Below are positions 34,936-47,767 of a stretch of 64,000 bases of DNA, piece after piece (positions within the stretch are counted from its first letter, which is position 1; every line of letters begins with the position of its first letter). The stretch is from Ampelocalamus luodianensis. Lineage: Eukaryota > Streptophyta > Magnoliopsida > Poales > Poaceae. Position numbers and translations under genes: made by a program. The stretch lies in the NCBI GenBank assembly GCA_036346255.1, contig CM070620.1, positions 30,687,609 through 30,751,608 on the forward strand. Reading direction: 5' to 3'. The notes beneath the pieces are model-generated. The model ran no database searches and was not told where the DNA came from. It saw nothing but the letters and a program-made list of their open reading frames with translations.

Positions 34936-37900
34936 ATGGCGGAGCGCCTCGCCGCAGCCTCGGCCTCCCTCCTCCCAGCCTCGCCCTCCCCGTCCACCCG
35001 CCGCGCGGTAGCAGCCGCCGCCGCCGCCGCCTCCTTCCCCTCCTGCTCCACCCGCACCGGGCTCCGCCTCCGTCCGTTGCCTTCCCGCTTCTCACGGGTT
35101 CGGTTCGATTTTTTGCTTAGTTTACTTTGGGCCTTGGGTTGAGTCGGTTTGTTGCGGTTGCTGACCTCTCTGCCTGTGATGGGAATGAGATTGAACTGCA
35201 GAATGCCGCCGGGAGCGCGCGCGGGGGCGCCGGCGGGGGGCTGCGGGTGGTCCGGTGCTTGGCGGCGTCGGATGCCGCGCAGCTCAAGAGCGCGCGGGGG
35301 GACATCAAGGAGCTCCTCAAGACCACCTACTGCCACCCCATCCTGGTATGAATATGCATGATTCTCTACTCTCTAGCCTAAGTTATTTTAGGTGGTAAAT
35401 CGATTCCTGTCGTCAATTATGATGCCACATTCGTACGAATTGTGATCCCCGTTCTCAAACACAGTAAACCTTCTAATTTAGTCAATGATTCATTTTATTC
35501 GTTAAATGTTAGTTTTTTTAAATAAAGCTACCAAGTTCACCATGACACCATGTGCTCGTGGTTTGAATTGAATCGCGCTGCTTGTGGGCTGCCGCGTGGT
35601 TATCTCACAATGCATATGCCGTACCATGTAAGATGGCCTGTGGTTACAGCAAAACAAAAAAAATGCTTAAGCTGCTCTCAAGGAAAATTAAAGAAATCTC
35701 CCCTAATGGCTTTTGATGATCAGGGAGGAAAGGTTGCAAGACAATTGATGCCAAACAAAGCATTGATCACGGAAGGATTGTCAAGTCATGTGAGATTTTG
35801 GTACGAATAGATGGATGGAGACAAGCTCTTGTACATACATAAGTGTGATACTACCTAAGCAGTTGAACATTTCAAATTCTGTCAGATGATATATATGAAA
35901 CAAGTCTATTCGTAAAAAAAAGAGATGAGTCAAGGGAGGAGATTGGACGATGATTGTATGGTACTGAACAAGTCACTTCTTAAAAAAGTAAAATGCGTTT
36001 GCAAAAATTGCTTGCATATTGCTGCTGCCACAAGTTTTGCTTGGTTACTCTATTGACTGTAAACGGCCATACATTTGCTATAGCTAGATATCTACTATTG
36101 CCTATTGGAGGAGCTATCCAATTTTCACAAATCACAATTTATGTGCATAACAGCATAAGTGCATATATTCTCTTTAGTGAGCAGCTTTCATCATTCTGTG
36201 TCAAAAAAGGGCACAAGTTATAGCCATTGCTTATCTTGACATCTTCGAAATCAGTGCCAGTCTTCGATGCTGTACTTATCTTAGTTTGCATTTTAGTGAA
36301 TACTACCTCCGTTCTTTTTTAGATGTCCTTTTAGCTCTCTACACAAAAAACAATGCACTACTTAATGTTTTATCTTGTGACATATTTGCCCTTGTTAATT
36401 GCAGTCTTACCTTGAACTATACACTGCTTAATGCTTCGTCTTGTGAGTTGAGTTAGAGTAATGACACTTATACCAAACCACCTTTAATATGGGCTATTTA
36501 GGAAAAGACTACCTAGAAAACCTAAAATGACATCTATTTGAGAACAAAGACAAGTTTCTAAAACGACATCTAAAAGAGAACGGAGGGAGTATAAGGCTGC
36601 TCCCAATGCTCCACCCTAACCAGCATCTTAAGGGTGCTATGTAGGCAAAGTGCTGAGATGACAGTAGATTAAATAAGGTGAGAGATTGTTGTAGTATCTA
36701 TATAAGAGACTGCTCTGGCTCGAAGTCATAGACAAAAAAATTAACTCCTTTCCATCTTGTACACACTATCTCTTTGAGATTCTACATCTAATTAATTAAA
36801 AGGATCTAAGATACTACATCATAAGAAACTATGCATTGGGATGATAGTATCCTAACACTCCTCATGTATTAAGAAACTGCACTAAGATACTGCACATTGA
36901 AAGCAGCCTAATGGAAGGTTGTCATGTAGCCAAGCGCTGCATTTTTTAATGATCTATCCAAAAATATAGTCATAATTGTGCAACTATGTACAGAGGCAGG
37001 TTCATCATGGCCCTGTGGTCATGTTGTTGTGTCCAGATATTAATGCTTTCTGCTATGTTCAGGTCCGTCTGGGGTGGCATGATTCTGGCACGTATGACAA
37101 GAATATCGAGGAGTGGCCACAGAGAGGTGGAGCTGATGGAAGCTTAAGATTTGATGCTGAGTTAAATCATGGAGCCAATGCTGGTACTTTCTCTCGTCTT
37201 GACAGTCCAATTTCCTTAACACTTATACCTTCCAAAGTGTAGAGTAGTAATTAGCAGATTTGGTTGGATTGTTGACAGGTCTGATTAATGCTTTAAAGCT
37301 TATTCAAACAATCAAGGACAAATACCCAGGTATCACTTATGCAGATTTGTTCCAGTTGGCGAGTTCTACAGCAATTGAGGTCTTACTCTTTTCTCTGCTC
37401 AAGTATCTTACTAGGCCATTTTGATAGACGATAAGTAGAGTCTATATATGTACTCATATCTTTTGCCAATCTCCTTCCAGGAAGCTGGTGGCCCGAAAAT
37501 TCCAATGAAATATGGACGTGTTGATGTCACAGCACCTGAGCAATGTCCACCTGAGGGGAGGCTTCCTGGTTAGTGTTTCCACGTTTTGTGTTTTGAGCAG
37601 TGTTTAAAGTTATGACTTGTGAGAGATATTTATCAAGGTAAATAAATTGGTTGCTACTAAATGTGCTTGTTCTGCAGATGCTGGTCCACGTATACCTGCT
37701 GAGCACCTTAGGGAGGTATTCTACAGAATGGGCCTTGATGACAAGGTGTGGGATGATGCCGAAAACTTTAATTACCTGTCTGCCTGTGTGTTGAGCTATG
37801 TGTTGATCTTTTGGAGTATTTGTGCAGGAAATCGTTGCTTTGTCCGGAGCACATACACTTGGAAGATCACGGCCTGACCGGAGTGGCTGGGGAAAGCCAG

Positions 37901-39694
37901 GAACAAAATATACTGTGTGTTTTTCTGGACCTCTTTGGTTAAGTTATTTTCCGTAGTAGGAGGATTTGGGCATGGTCAGTCCCATAGAGCATCAATTATT
38001 CTTCATTTTGGGCAAATAGTGCACAACTGTTTTTTTGAGACATGCAGGGAATATGCATATCCTATATTAGAGGCGGAAAGAAAGAATGCACAGCTTTGCT
38101 ATCATTTTTCCAATAAAGAATTAAAGACCACATTGTGCTTTACAAATCCTCTGATATTTTGTCCTTATGCTGTATAGAAATAACCTTTTAACTCCGTAGG
38201 ACTTGACAACTTTAGTACTCTTTCTGTCCGTATTGCATGTGATATAATGACTCAATAGAATCAAGATGCTAAAAACTTGATAGCTTCTCCATACTGTCTT
38301 TGCAACCTTGATCTTACCTGCACAACAACTGTGGATCTGATTAATTTCAACTGGCTGATACTGAGGTGTTTCTGTTATTGTGTTGTACAGAAGGATGGTC
38401 CTGGTGAACCTGGAGGGCAGTCATGGACAGTTGAATGGTTGAAGTTTGATAACAGTTACTTCAAGGTGTGCCACCTTCTTTTGTCATGCTTTATGAATTA
38501 AATTATTCATTCGAGTCTCTGATGATTTGAACTGTTAACAATGCTTCAGGACATAAAAGAGCAAAGGGATCAGGATCTTCTAGTATTGCCTACAGATGCT
38601 GCATTATTTGAGGACCCATCATTCAAGGTAACTTGGTTGTGCTCAATTTGCGGCTTGTGAGGATTCTATGGAAATAATATTACTTAAATTCACTGTCTGA
38701 GAATCTGCGACACATGCAGGTATACGCGGAAAAATATGCAGAGGACCAGGAGGCATTCTTTAAAGATTATGCTGAAGCTCATGCTAAATTGAGCAACCTC
38801 GGTGCAAAGTTTGATCCTCCTGAGGTGAGTACCACCATCTTTTCATTTTAATCTTCCTGGCAAATAGTTGCAATTTGGCTAAATGAGCAAAAGCAGTAGG
38901 AGGGCAGCTAAGTTCTTTAGTTCTTCCATTCGACATGCCAGATTTGCTTCCCGTTATTTACATTTTTAGAACATGACTGTTTGATTCCGTATCCACAATG
39001 AGATCGTCTTCAGTTACTTGAAACAAACATAGATGGAATGTAAGACCAGAACTACAGTCCGATATTGGTGGAGTTTGAGGTATATTGAATAAGTGGTAAT
39101 TGATTCCTCTTTAAAAAAGTGGTAATTAGATCAGTCTTTCTAGGGCCAATGGGATGAAAAAGAGTTTCTTATGGCTGGTTTGATCTATTTTTCTTAGCTT
39201 ATCCAGACATCTAGTTCTTGTAGAAACTAATATATGTGATTATCCTGCAGGGATTCTCATTGGAAGATGACAAAGGCGCTGCACCAGCCGATGAGAAGAA
39301 GGATGCTGATCCTGTACCAGCACCACCAGCACCAGTGGATGATAAAAACGGTGCAGCACCACAGCCAGAGCCCTTCGTTGCTGCCAAATACTCATATGGA
39401 AAGGTTAGTATTTGTTCCCTCTATGAAGCTTGTATAATCCAGGCGCAGCTCTAAGATTTTTTGAACGGAGCTTGCTAATGAAGTAGTCAGTAGTAAGTGA
39501 ACACGAGAAATTGATGGAGCATTTTGTCCGTGAACTTGCAGAGAGAGCTGTCGGACACGATGAAGCAGAAGATCAGGGCTGAGTACGAGGCCATTGGAGG
39601 CAGTCCAGACAAGCCTCTGCAGTCGAATTACTTCCTGAACATTATGATCTTGATCGCAGGCTTTGCATTCTTGACATCTCTGTTCATGAGCTGA
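34936..39694 (+). CDS. APX8: thylakoid-bound L-ascorbate peroxidase, chloroplast
   Basis: Reduces hydrogen peroxide with ascorbate at the thylakoid membrane (water-water cycle). Twelve GT-AG exons: 34936-35097, 35202-35345, 37063-37183, 37279-37379, 37481-37568, 37678-37745, 37828-37914, 38391-38465, 38550-38627, 38720-38824, 39251-39403, 39542-39694; they join in frame to 444 aa. Residues 1 to about 75: Ala/Ser/Arg-rich transit peptide. Distal haem pocket RLGWHDSG: Arg104, Trp107, His108. Proximal His237 (ALSGAHTLGRSRPDRSGW), Trp269 and Asp298. Residues 344-394: Ala/Pro-rich linker. Residues 425-443: C-terminal membrane helix, separating the thylakoid from the stromal form. The symbol is by analogy with the rice thylakoid gene. 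Intron 2 (1.7 kb) holds two MITEs. All key residues are present, so probably active. Confidence 0.93.
36303..36589. mobile_element. Stowaway-like MITE, 287 bp
   Basis: Ends CTACCTCCGTTCTTTTTTAG and ...AAAAGAGAACGGAGGGAG are inverted repeats matching the Stowaway end CTCCCTCCG; flanked by TA (36301-36302, 36590-36591). In intron 2 of the peroxidase gene. Related to Tc1/mariner. Confidence 0.9.
36595..36908. mobile_element. Tourist-like MITE (PIF/Harbinger), 314 bp
   Basis: Ends GGCTGCTCCCAATGC and ...CATTGAAAGCAGCC are imperfect inverted repeats; flanked by TAA (36592-36594, 36909-36911), the 3-bp TWA target of PIF/Harbinger elements. It begins immediately after the Stowaway element's target base pair. 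Confidence 0.82.
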
Positions 39695-39821
39695 GAACGT
39701 TGATCTGATGAACCTGCCTTCTTTTTGCTGAAATTGACCATTGTTCCAGAATTTGATTGAGATACAGGATGGGCATTTGAACTAACTCCAATACTTTCTG
39801 AGTGTCTTGACCAAATCTCAC

Positions 39822-40255
39822 TTTTTTTTTTGAAACGTATGGCAAGAGCTCTGCTCATTAATTTTACAGAGGAAAAGAGAAATACAAACACAAACTCCTA
39901 TCCCAGCAGGAGTGTAGGACACACGGAGAGAAAAGAGCACCGTGACACCGATAGCACCAAGCTACTCAACACAAGAGGAGGCTCACCCCACCGCCTGGAC
40001 ACTCAACTAGCAACAGGCAAAAGAAAATCAGAAGCTGACCCACAAAGAACAGCCACAAACAAGCTTCGAGGGAAGGAATCCTTTAGGACCTCCAATCATC
40101 TGTCCATGTCCTGTTCATCCACTTCGTCGTCGTCGCCGCCTCGTCTAATCATGCCTAGCTTTCCAAACAATCTGCATTATGCCATTTTCTCCCCGATGTG
40201 TCGTTATATTTCACCTTGGAAGCTAGTCGGGCACTTCTTCTCGGTCTAGGCCCGT
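39822..40255 (-). mobile_element. LINE (L1) 3' end, 5'-truncated
   Basis: On the minus strand the sequence ends ...TTAATGAGCAGAGCTCTTGCC then a poly(A) (T run at 39822-39831). AATGAG..AGCTCTTGCC before poly(A) is how grass L1 tails end, as I remember them. It lies about 130 bp past the peroxidase stop, so may be within or next to its 3'UTR. Upper boundary approximate. Confidence 0.6.
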
Positions 40256-40485
40256 GGGGTAAGCGCGATTCGTTTGCATACTTCCATGTTGAGCTATTTC
40301 GGAGGTGAGGTCGCGGGTGACGGCCACCGCGCGCAAGGCATGGAACTGAATAGATGAGATAGAAGTTGACAGGAAGAGAAGAGTATAAGGAACTGGGATA
40401 AAGTATGAAGAAGAAAGTATTTTCACATGTGATTTTGGGGCAGAAAAAAAAATGGAGAGTGACAAATAACAGGTATTCCCCCTCT

Positions 40486-40880
40486 TTTCAAAAATAGTAT
40501 AGTTTTTATTCGAAATCACAGTAATAATACTATCTTTTTTTTTACAGGAATAATCATCTATCGCTTAACCGTTGGACGACTAGCCCAAGTCGTTGAACGG
40601 TTGAGCGACTTTGACACTTGTCGCCCAACAGGCAGGCACAATGCATGTTCTGCTAGCTGAGTGGGTTATACACTCCTGCTAGCTGAGTTATACACTAAGA
40701 CCAACCGTTGAGCGATAAGTATTTAAGTCACTCAACGGTAGTCGCTCAACCATTGAAAGAATTGACCAAGTCGTCCAACGATTGAGTGACAGATAATTAT
40801 TCCTGTAAAAAGAACAAAGGTGATATTATTCCTATAATTTTGAATAAAAATTAGATTATTTTAAAAAAAAATCGCAAATC
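40486..40880. mobile_element. foldback (long inverted repeat) element, about 390 bp
   Basis: Left arm 40486-40612 and right arm about 40715-40875 are imperfect complements, sharing TTACAGGAATAATCATCT and CGTTGGACGACT blocks, with smaller repeats of GTCGTTGAACGGTTGAGCGACT type in the middle. Target duplication not resolved. Confidence 0.7.
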
Positions 40881-41104
40881 CACAGACATGGATCTTTGGA
40901 ATGGCAAACCATCAAAACTCTCTTGAGTTTTTCTCTGAATCATATGGCAACAGATTTTTTTGCTAGATTTTAAAACTAAAAATTCAAGGTTCCAATTTAA
41001 AACTTTTATTTTTGTCCAGATCTTTGCTCGCTCAAAACACTCTTACACACACTGCATATATACATATAACAAAAAAGTAGAGGATAAATATATATATTTT
41101 TTAG

Positions 41105-41302
41105 AACGAACGGGTGCTCGGCTGGTTGGTGGCACAAGGTGGGAGCCGCAGGCTCTGGCGCCCAGCCCACGCACGTTCGAGCCTTGGGCTTGGCGTGCGT
41201 GTTCTCGTGGGGGTTTTTCTTAGGGTTGAGTTGGGGCTCAGCTGGAGGGTGCTCTTCTTCTTTAATGTGGGCCGGATGGGGTAAAATCCCGGATATCAAA
41301 AA
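41105..41302 (+). mobile_element. tRNA-derived SINE-like element
   Basis: Pol III A box-like TGGTTGGTGGCA (41123) and B box GTTCGAGCC (41175-41183) at typical spacing, start CGGGTGCTCGGCTGG, then a tail GGTAAAATCCCGGATATC ending in A8. Layout resembles Au-type SINEs of grasses (from memory). Target duplication not resolved. Confidence 0.55.
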
Positions 41303-41399
41303 AAATTAGAGGAGGATTATTATCAAACTGACAGGAACAGGAGTCTACAAAAAAGGAAATCCTCTAAAACACAAAAATGGAAGAGAAGAAAAGGAAACC

Positions 41400-42480
41400 T
41401 TTCTACCCGGTTTGGTGGGCTGGCCATAAGACTAAGAGAAGTCCGGCCGGGTGGGTGGTCCGGGCCGCGTACAATCTGTTATGTGGTTTGGTTCATCTGG
41501 GCTGTGTGGCTGGAGGTGGAGGAAAATTCGGTAGCGACAGAGGTAGATAGTGATGGCCAAATGGGACGTGCCTACTGGGCCAGTCCGAAGCACGACAATG
41601 TAGGCCCTGCCTACCATACTGTTCATGGACCGTGTCGGCCCAACACGAAGGCTCATGCCGTGCTTGGGCCGACACTCAGGCACAGTGGGCCGGCCTGGCA
41701 CGGCACGAACAGTGCTAGGCCGTGCCAAGCACGGCATGACCCAGGCACGACCCGTGTAGCCCGGCACGGCCCAATAGCGGAGAGGCCGTCGCATTGAGGT
41801 GGAGGCGCCGACGCCGAGGGAGGCCAGCGACGACGAGGGAGGGAGCCAAGGAGGGAGGAGGCCGGAGCAGAGGGAGGAGGAGAGCGGGACGTCGCCGGCA
41901 CCGAGGAAGGAGAAGGCACCGGGTGCTTGGGCCGGCTCGGGAAGGGACAAGGGAGGGAGGTAGAGGCGCCGCCAACTCGGGAAGAGAGGACAGGAGCTGA
42001 GGAGGGTAGAGCCGTAGAGGAGGCTGAAGGCTGGAGCAGAGGGAGGAGGAGGCCGGGGCGTCGCCAGCGTAGAGGAAGAACCAAAGAAGGCGCGGACCAC
42101 GGAGAAGGCTAGAGCGGAGGGAAGCGGAGCCGCAGAGTGGAGGCCGGAGGGCGCCGTCGGCGTGGAGGGCGGAGGCATGGCCGTGGCCCATGGAGCTGTG
42201 GAGGGCGTCGTCGATGCTGTGTCAGCGACGCCCCGCCCTCCTCCTCCCTCCGCTCCAACCTTTCCATATGAATATTTCGCGACAGGGAGGACTAAGGAGA
42301 CAAGGGGGTAGCTGGGCAGGGGTGGGGGAAAAGAGGTGGCGCCGGGTAGCGGGCAGGGGTGGGGCAGGCCGGGTAGGGCGCGGGGTAGGCCGGGCAGCGT
42401 GCTCGTGGGCCGTGCCTGGCACGGCATGGCCCGAAAAAATCAAATCGTTAGGGGATTTTGGCCTTTTTTACTGTTTTTGG
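41400..42480. other. GC-rich repeat element, unclassified
   Basis: Rich in GGCACGGCCC, GTGCCTGGCACGGC and purine-biased GGAGGAGG runs. Open in several frames on both strands as low-complexity Pro/Ser/Arg; no protein motif. The start TAGTGATGGCCAAATGGG (41549) and the repeated GCCGTGCC blocks look like a non-autonomous DNA transposon; similar wording occurs at 58200-58900. Confidence 0.4.
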
Positions 42481-43025
42481 TAGGAACTCTACAAAATCAG
42501 TGCAGAATCTTCCATTCATGTGAGAAGAGTATGAGATGGATTGGGCCTGTGCACCTATTCTTCGGCCGAACTCAATCATCGGTTTGTATCAGTTAATTAA
42601 GAGTTAGAACTGCATTAGGAACTTTGTATGTTGTGTTTTGGTGGGACCGAGTACAAGTGGGCTTTGAACCTAGTCAAGTCGGCCAACTTGGCCTATATAT
42701 TTCTGGACGCACTTTATGTAAATGGGAGACCACGTTTTATCACATTGAATCTAAGAACATTTGTTCCTCGTTTTCAGAAACTTGTGTAGCAATTTCTCCG
42801 AGATTGCTTTGATTGATCCGTCATGGTCGCCCAATTCGTGCGCTCGCATCCATGTTGGTTGTGTGGATTGGTTTATTTGTGAGAGTTATGGTGCAATTGC
42901 TATTGTTGTGGTCGTGTGCTCGACGTAGGACTACAACAATTTTAGATCGTGTTGCTGCCCTCGAGTTATCCTCATTCGTCGTGTGATCATTGTCATCGTA
43001 AGATCAGGCCACCCCGTATCATCAA
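42481..43025. other. unassigned
   Basis: No gene or TE ends recognised; may be more decayed LINE sequence because L1 coding starts at about 43026. Confidence 0.3.
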
Positions 43026-43195
43026 GTGCATTATCAAGCAACAGAATGTGGGTCTCTTAGAGGGAAGGATTTCATGAGATTTGTCGTAGATTATAGAAGG
43101 GCGACTGTTGGACACTTGGGAGCAGGGGATAGTCTATTTTGGAAAGATTTGTGGAGTGGCAATGTCATTTGCTATAATTATCTGAGGTTATATTC
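43026..43195 (+). pseudogene. L1 LINE, C-terminal ORF2 region, part 1
   Basis: Plus strand GKDFMRFVVDYRRA, then GAGDSLFWKDLWSGN (the GxxxxFWxDxW block upstream of the zinc domain in plant L1 ORF2), then LRLYS, where a copia LTR interrupts. Continues at 48392. Confidence 0.75.
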
Positions 43196-43536
43196 TGAAG
43201 TGGATCAAATGCCCAAGAGAGAATGAGTGAATTGGAAATCTTTTTGGATTTTTGACTAAAATGGGGTTTTGCAAGAATTTAAATGAAAAACCTAATCTCT
43301 AATCCCAACCTAAAGTGACTAAGGCTCACTAGTGTGGCCAATCAAATCCTACACAAGTCTAGTAATGTTTTACAACCTAAGTCCAAGCCTACACATCTCT
43401 AGTAATCTAAGAATTGAAAGACAACGAAGCAAATGTGAAAATGTAAATGGGACAAGAGGCAACTAATTTTTTTAACGAGGTCTTAGAGATTCAGAGATCG
43501 CCCTAATCCTCATGGGTGCACTTTCGCAAGAGTATT

Positions 43537-46500
43537 TGTAACATCCCAAAGTGCTGTTACCAAAATAAAATAAAATAAAGTTAATGTTTTATTGGATTTC
43601 TGAAAATTTGGAAAGAGTTCTATTGCTTTAATTGAATCTTTGAAATTTTGAAAGTCAAAAGTAAAATTTATTTGAAGTTCTTGAAGTTTTATTATATTTA
43701 AATTGAAAAATAAAAATTTACTTAATTTCTAGAATTTTCTGAGTTTTTAAAAGCTTTTTCATAAATATTTTAGAGCCAAAACAAATCTATTTGCAAAATT
43801 AAAAGCCAACATAAAGTTGAAAATAATTTTATTAAGTCCAAAATGAATAAGGGAATTTCTGTGAATTTTCTCATAATTTTTGGGTTTAATTTGCTATTTT
43901 CTAAAGCCTAAATGAATTACTGAAATTAAATCAATTAATAAAGCAATTCAAAAACCCTAATTCAATTTGGGCCGAAACCCCTCCGGCCCATCTCTCTCTC
44001 GCGCGCCTTCGGCCCACTCAGCCGCACGCACACCCCCTCTCTCTCTCGGACGTTGGATTTTAATCCAACAACCCACGCGCCTCCCTTTCTCTCCTTTTTC
44101 TCCGCACCGTCGGATGAAAATCCGACGGCCCCGCTTCATCGTCTCCCCCACCTCCATCTTCCTCGCGCAAGCCGCGCCTCCGCCATTGCCGCTCGCGTAA
44201 AGCTCTGTCAACCGCCGCCTCCCACCACCCCGCGTCTCCCGCACGACGTGCGCACGAACCGCACCCCACCATCGCCTCCAACCCCTGCGTTCTCCCCTCC
44301 CTCCGCGCCGGTTGCCCACGAACTCCCGTAACCGCCGCCGCCATGCCGTACACGATCTCCCTCCTCCGTGCCCCTCCTCCCCTATAAAGGCACGCCCCGG
44401 GTGCGCCTCCCTCCCCTCATCCCGACCCCATCACTCACCCCTCCCCTCTCGCCCTCACCTCGCCGGAATCGCCGATTCTTCGTCGTCGGCCGCCACCTCT
44501 TCCGCCGCCTCTAGCGCCTCCGCCGTCGACGAAATCGCCCCTCCGCCGCCACTATCGGCATCTCCGTCCACAGGGCAACCCCGTGCGCACCTTATCTTGC
44601 CCCGGGAGCCTCCGGAACACCGCCACCGCCGCTAGCCGAACCCCGCCGCCGCCAAAGATCTCGCCGCCGGCAACTCCGTCGCCACCAACCATCGCAAGGT
44701 AGCGCATAACACCCCTTATCACCCCTTCTACATGTTGCGCGCACTCGCCGCCGACGAGCCGCCGCCGGTTGCCGTTGTCGGGCCATCCCGAAAACTTGCC
44801 GTCGGTCAGGTGACGTGGCTCGGCCACCTCGGTGCCACCCGGCGCCACATCACCATTCTTGCCCATGTGGCGCCTACGTGTCACGTTGAGTCAACGCCTG
44901 CGTGGCACGGTCCACCCAGCCCAGAGCCGAAGGTCCCATGGACTTGGTCCATGTGGACCATGTCAATGACACATGGGACCCACGTGTTAGAAATATTTTT
45001 AATTCTTTAAATTTTGAAAAATTCAGCTGCTGGCGTCATCATTACGCAATAAATTGATTTTTCCTTTAGAAAAATAAATCAGGGAAATCTAATAAATTTT
45101 GAAATTAGGTTTTAAATAGATTTAAACTTAGAAAATTCATATCTTTTGAATCCCAGCTCCAAATTGGGTGATTCAAATTGCAAAATTTGTATAAAATCAT
45201 TATCTAGCTAACTTAACTAAGATTATTTAATTTTGAGTTCATTTGACCACAAATTCCTTTAAACCCTAAATCTATCATTTCATTTAAATTCAAACTTCAA
45301 AAGTCCATATCTTTTGCATCTAAACTCCGATTGAGCCCATTCAAATTTCTAAATTTATATAAATTCAAGATCTAGCCAACTAAACCAAAATTATTCAATT
45401 TGGAGTTTATTTGAATCTTATTTGAATTTAGTTTGAATTTGGCTTATTTTCGCGTATAGATTCCGACGACTTCGGAAAATCAGATTTCGACGCCGTTGAA
45501 GAGCACGTAAGAGGATTGATTTTTGACTGTATGATCATCGTGATTGTACACATAGACTACCTGGAGAAAGTACTTGTGAGTACTAGGTGACCTGTTAAGA
45601 AAAACAACATCACCTCAGTATCAATTGATCTGTCCACCTCAAGCGAGGCAAGTTACATTCTTGATCATAATTGCACCCATTATTTAAAATTATTTAAATT
45701 CTGTTTCAAATTATTACTGCATGCTTATTTATATTCAGTAATTTAAATTCCTATTTTTAAATTTATAGTTATACCTAAAATCCTTTGTATGGCCAATTTA
45801 GGTAATTGAAGTAAGTATATTGTCACCCTAGATAAAACCTAGTTGATACAATAGTATCGACTAGGATCATTTGGAAAATATTATGCTTAGCCATGCTTAT
45901 AGACCAAATATGTTTGATTTGAGAGATTTCAGCCAAAAGTCAAATGTTATTTAAATTGTACCCTTGGCATTGGTGTGTCATGGGAGTTTTATAAATGACT
46001 TTGGAAAATAAAATTAAATGATGGTTTGGACTTGGCGAAGTGGTTGTCCAGTGGGTGCAGATTTATACAGGCTCAACTGGTAGGTTGAGGCCCGTGGTTG
46101 TTGGTTGTCGCCCAGTCGCTTAAGGACCGGTCTTCGAGCCGCATCTTGCTAAGCCACATCGTACTACCACATGTCTTGTATGGGCAGGACCTGGCTGATT
46201 AATTTGCAAAGTTCTATCATGGTCATTCCTGTTGGTGCAGTGGGTAGTCATGTTATGACCTTTGTTAGTCCCACCCGGCGCAAGAGGGGGCCTGAACCCT
46301 GCGGACGGGTAGTCCAAAGGGGGCGAAACCTTAGCGAGGGAGGACTATAGTGGAATGATGCACTGTAAAGGCCTTGACACGTGCTCTAGACTGCTTACCT
46401 AAGGTAGTGAGCGGTGGTACCGACGGATGCCAAATAACTAGAGAATTCATGTCTTGTGGGTAAAGTTGTACAACCTCTGCAGAGTGTAAAACTATTCTAA

Positions 46501-47171
46501 TAGCCGTATCCACGGTCATGGACATGCTGGCAAAGCCACTCAAAGTTAGACTTCGATTTCAAAATATTTTTGTAAAACAGTTTGACATGGATGGGTGTCC
46601 ATGAGAAAAGTTAGGGGTTGAAGCCCCGGGTTGGTGCCCGTGTTTATGTTGGTGTTAGGTTGGTGCCTGCACTATCTTTATCAATACAGAGACTATTTTA
46701 GATTTTATAAAACTTGAGCTTTTGAACTTATTATGGTATTTAATGTCAAATGCTGTTTTTGCACAAATAACCCTATAAGCATTTCTATTGTTACATCTAT
46801 TTATGCATGTCATTCTATTATTTGACGGGTGTAACTTGCGAGCACGGAAGTTGTGCTCATTCTTGCTTAATGCAAACAAATTTCAGAGGAGAAGGACTTC
46901 ACTTCAAGTGTGGATCGTGACAACTAGGCCGCTACCCCAGTCGATTGCCTGTGGCAGATTGCTGGACCCTACTACTTCTTCATCGTCTTCCGCTGTGTTT
47001 ATTTAATGTTGCCCTGTAAGGCTATCTTGTAATCAACTCTGTTGTTATTTAATAACTTTTAACGTTTATAGTTATGTTATCACATTTGTTTACTGTGTGA
47101 GCTAGCCACTGATCATGGGACTAGTTCAGTTATGCACAGAAGATCTGGGATGTTAATCCCGAGGTCTTACA
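43537..47171 (+). repeat. gypsy solo LTR, copy 1 (RIRE8-like), 3635 bp
   Basis: Starts TGTAACATCCCAAAG, ends CCGAGGTCTTACA; flanked by GTATT (43532-43536, 47172-47176). A plus-strand TATA box (CTATAAAG, about 44382-44389) gives orientation; U3 about 850 bp, then a C/T-rich leader region. The reading frames at 43957-45010 are GC-composition artefacts. Copy 2 in inverted orientation is at 54722-58153. Confidence 0.93.
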
Positions 47172-47767
47172 GTATTGCTCCTACTCGAATCCGCACAAGG
47201 ATCCAAGTACTCCACTCGTGGTAGCCCTTCTCCACTCCGGATAGGTGAACTTCAAACCTTCACAACCTTCCTTGCTCTTTCACAAACGCCTCCAATGGAA
47301 GATAATCGAGAATCACACATCCAAGCCATCTAGGAGACACCAATCTCTAAGAGTAATAACTCTAAGGTGTTTGCTTGATCCTAGCAAGGTTAACACAACT
47401 AAGAGTGATGCACTGATCTAGGCTCAAACACACTAAACTCTTCAAAATAATTATCTTTGAGCTCCTTAACATCTCATAGTTGTGCGATAATCAAATGAGT
47501 AGCCAAGAGAGCTCACAAGGTCGTCCACGACAAGTATCCATAGTTTCACACCAAAATATAGCCATTGCCAACAACTCCCTTTGAAAAGTGTATTGACAGA
47601 CCTTCCATCGATAACCCACTAGACCTTCCATTGGTATTCTGCAACGATCATTTCAAAAGAAGGAAAAATAGCCTTTGCAACACTGGATCATCCATGGCAC
47701 ATGTGACGGACTTCTAGTAACACTATTCACCCAAGTTTGCATTTTCTGATCAAACTTTCATCACGAT

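Noticed and set aside
39830..40249. 139-codon plus-strand frame
   Set aside because: Runs antisense through a LINE tail including its poly(A) tract.
41432..42427. 331-codon reading frame on the minus strand
   Set aside because: Pro/Ser/Ala-rich low complexity with equally open overlapping frames on both strands, inside a repeat-like GC block. No domain, no splice logic.
43957..45010. GC-rich reading frames in the first gypsy solo LTR
   Set aside because: Within LTR U3/R; no conserved protein between the two copies.
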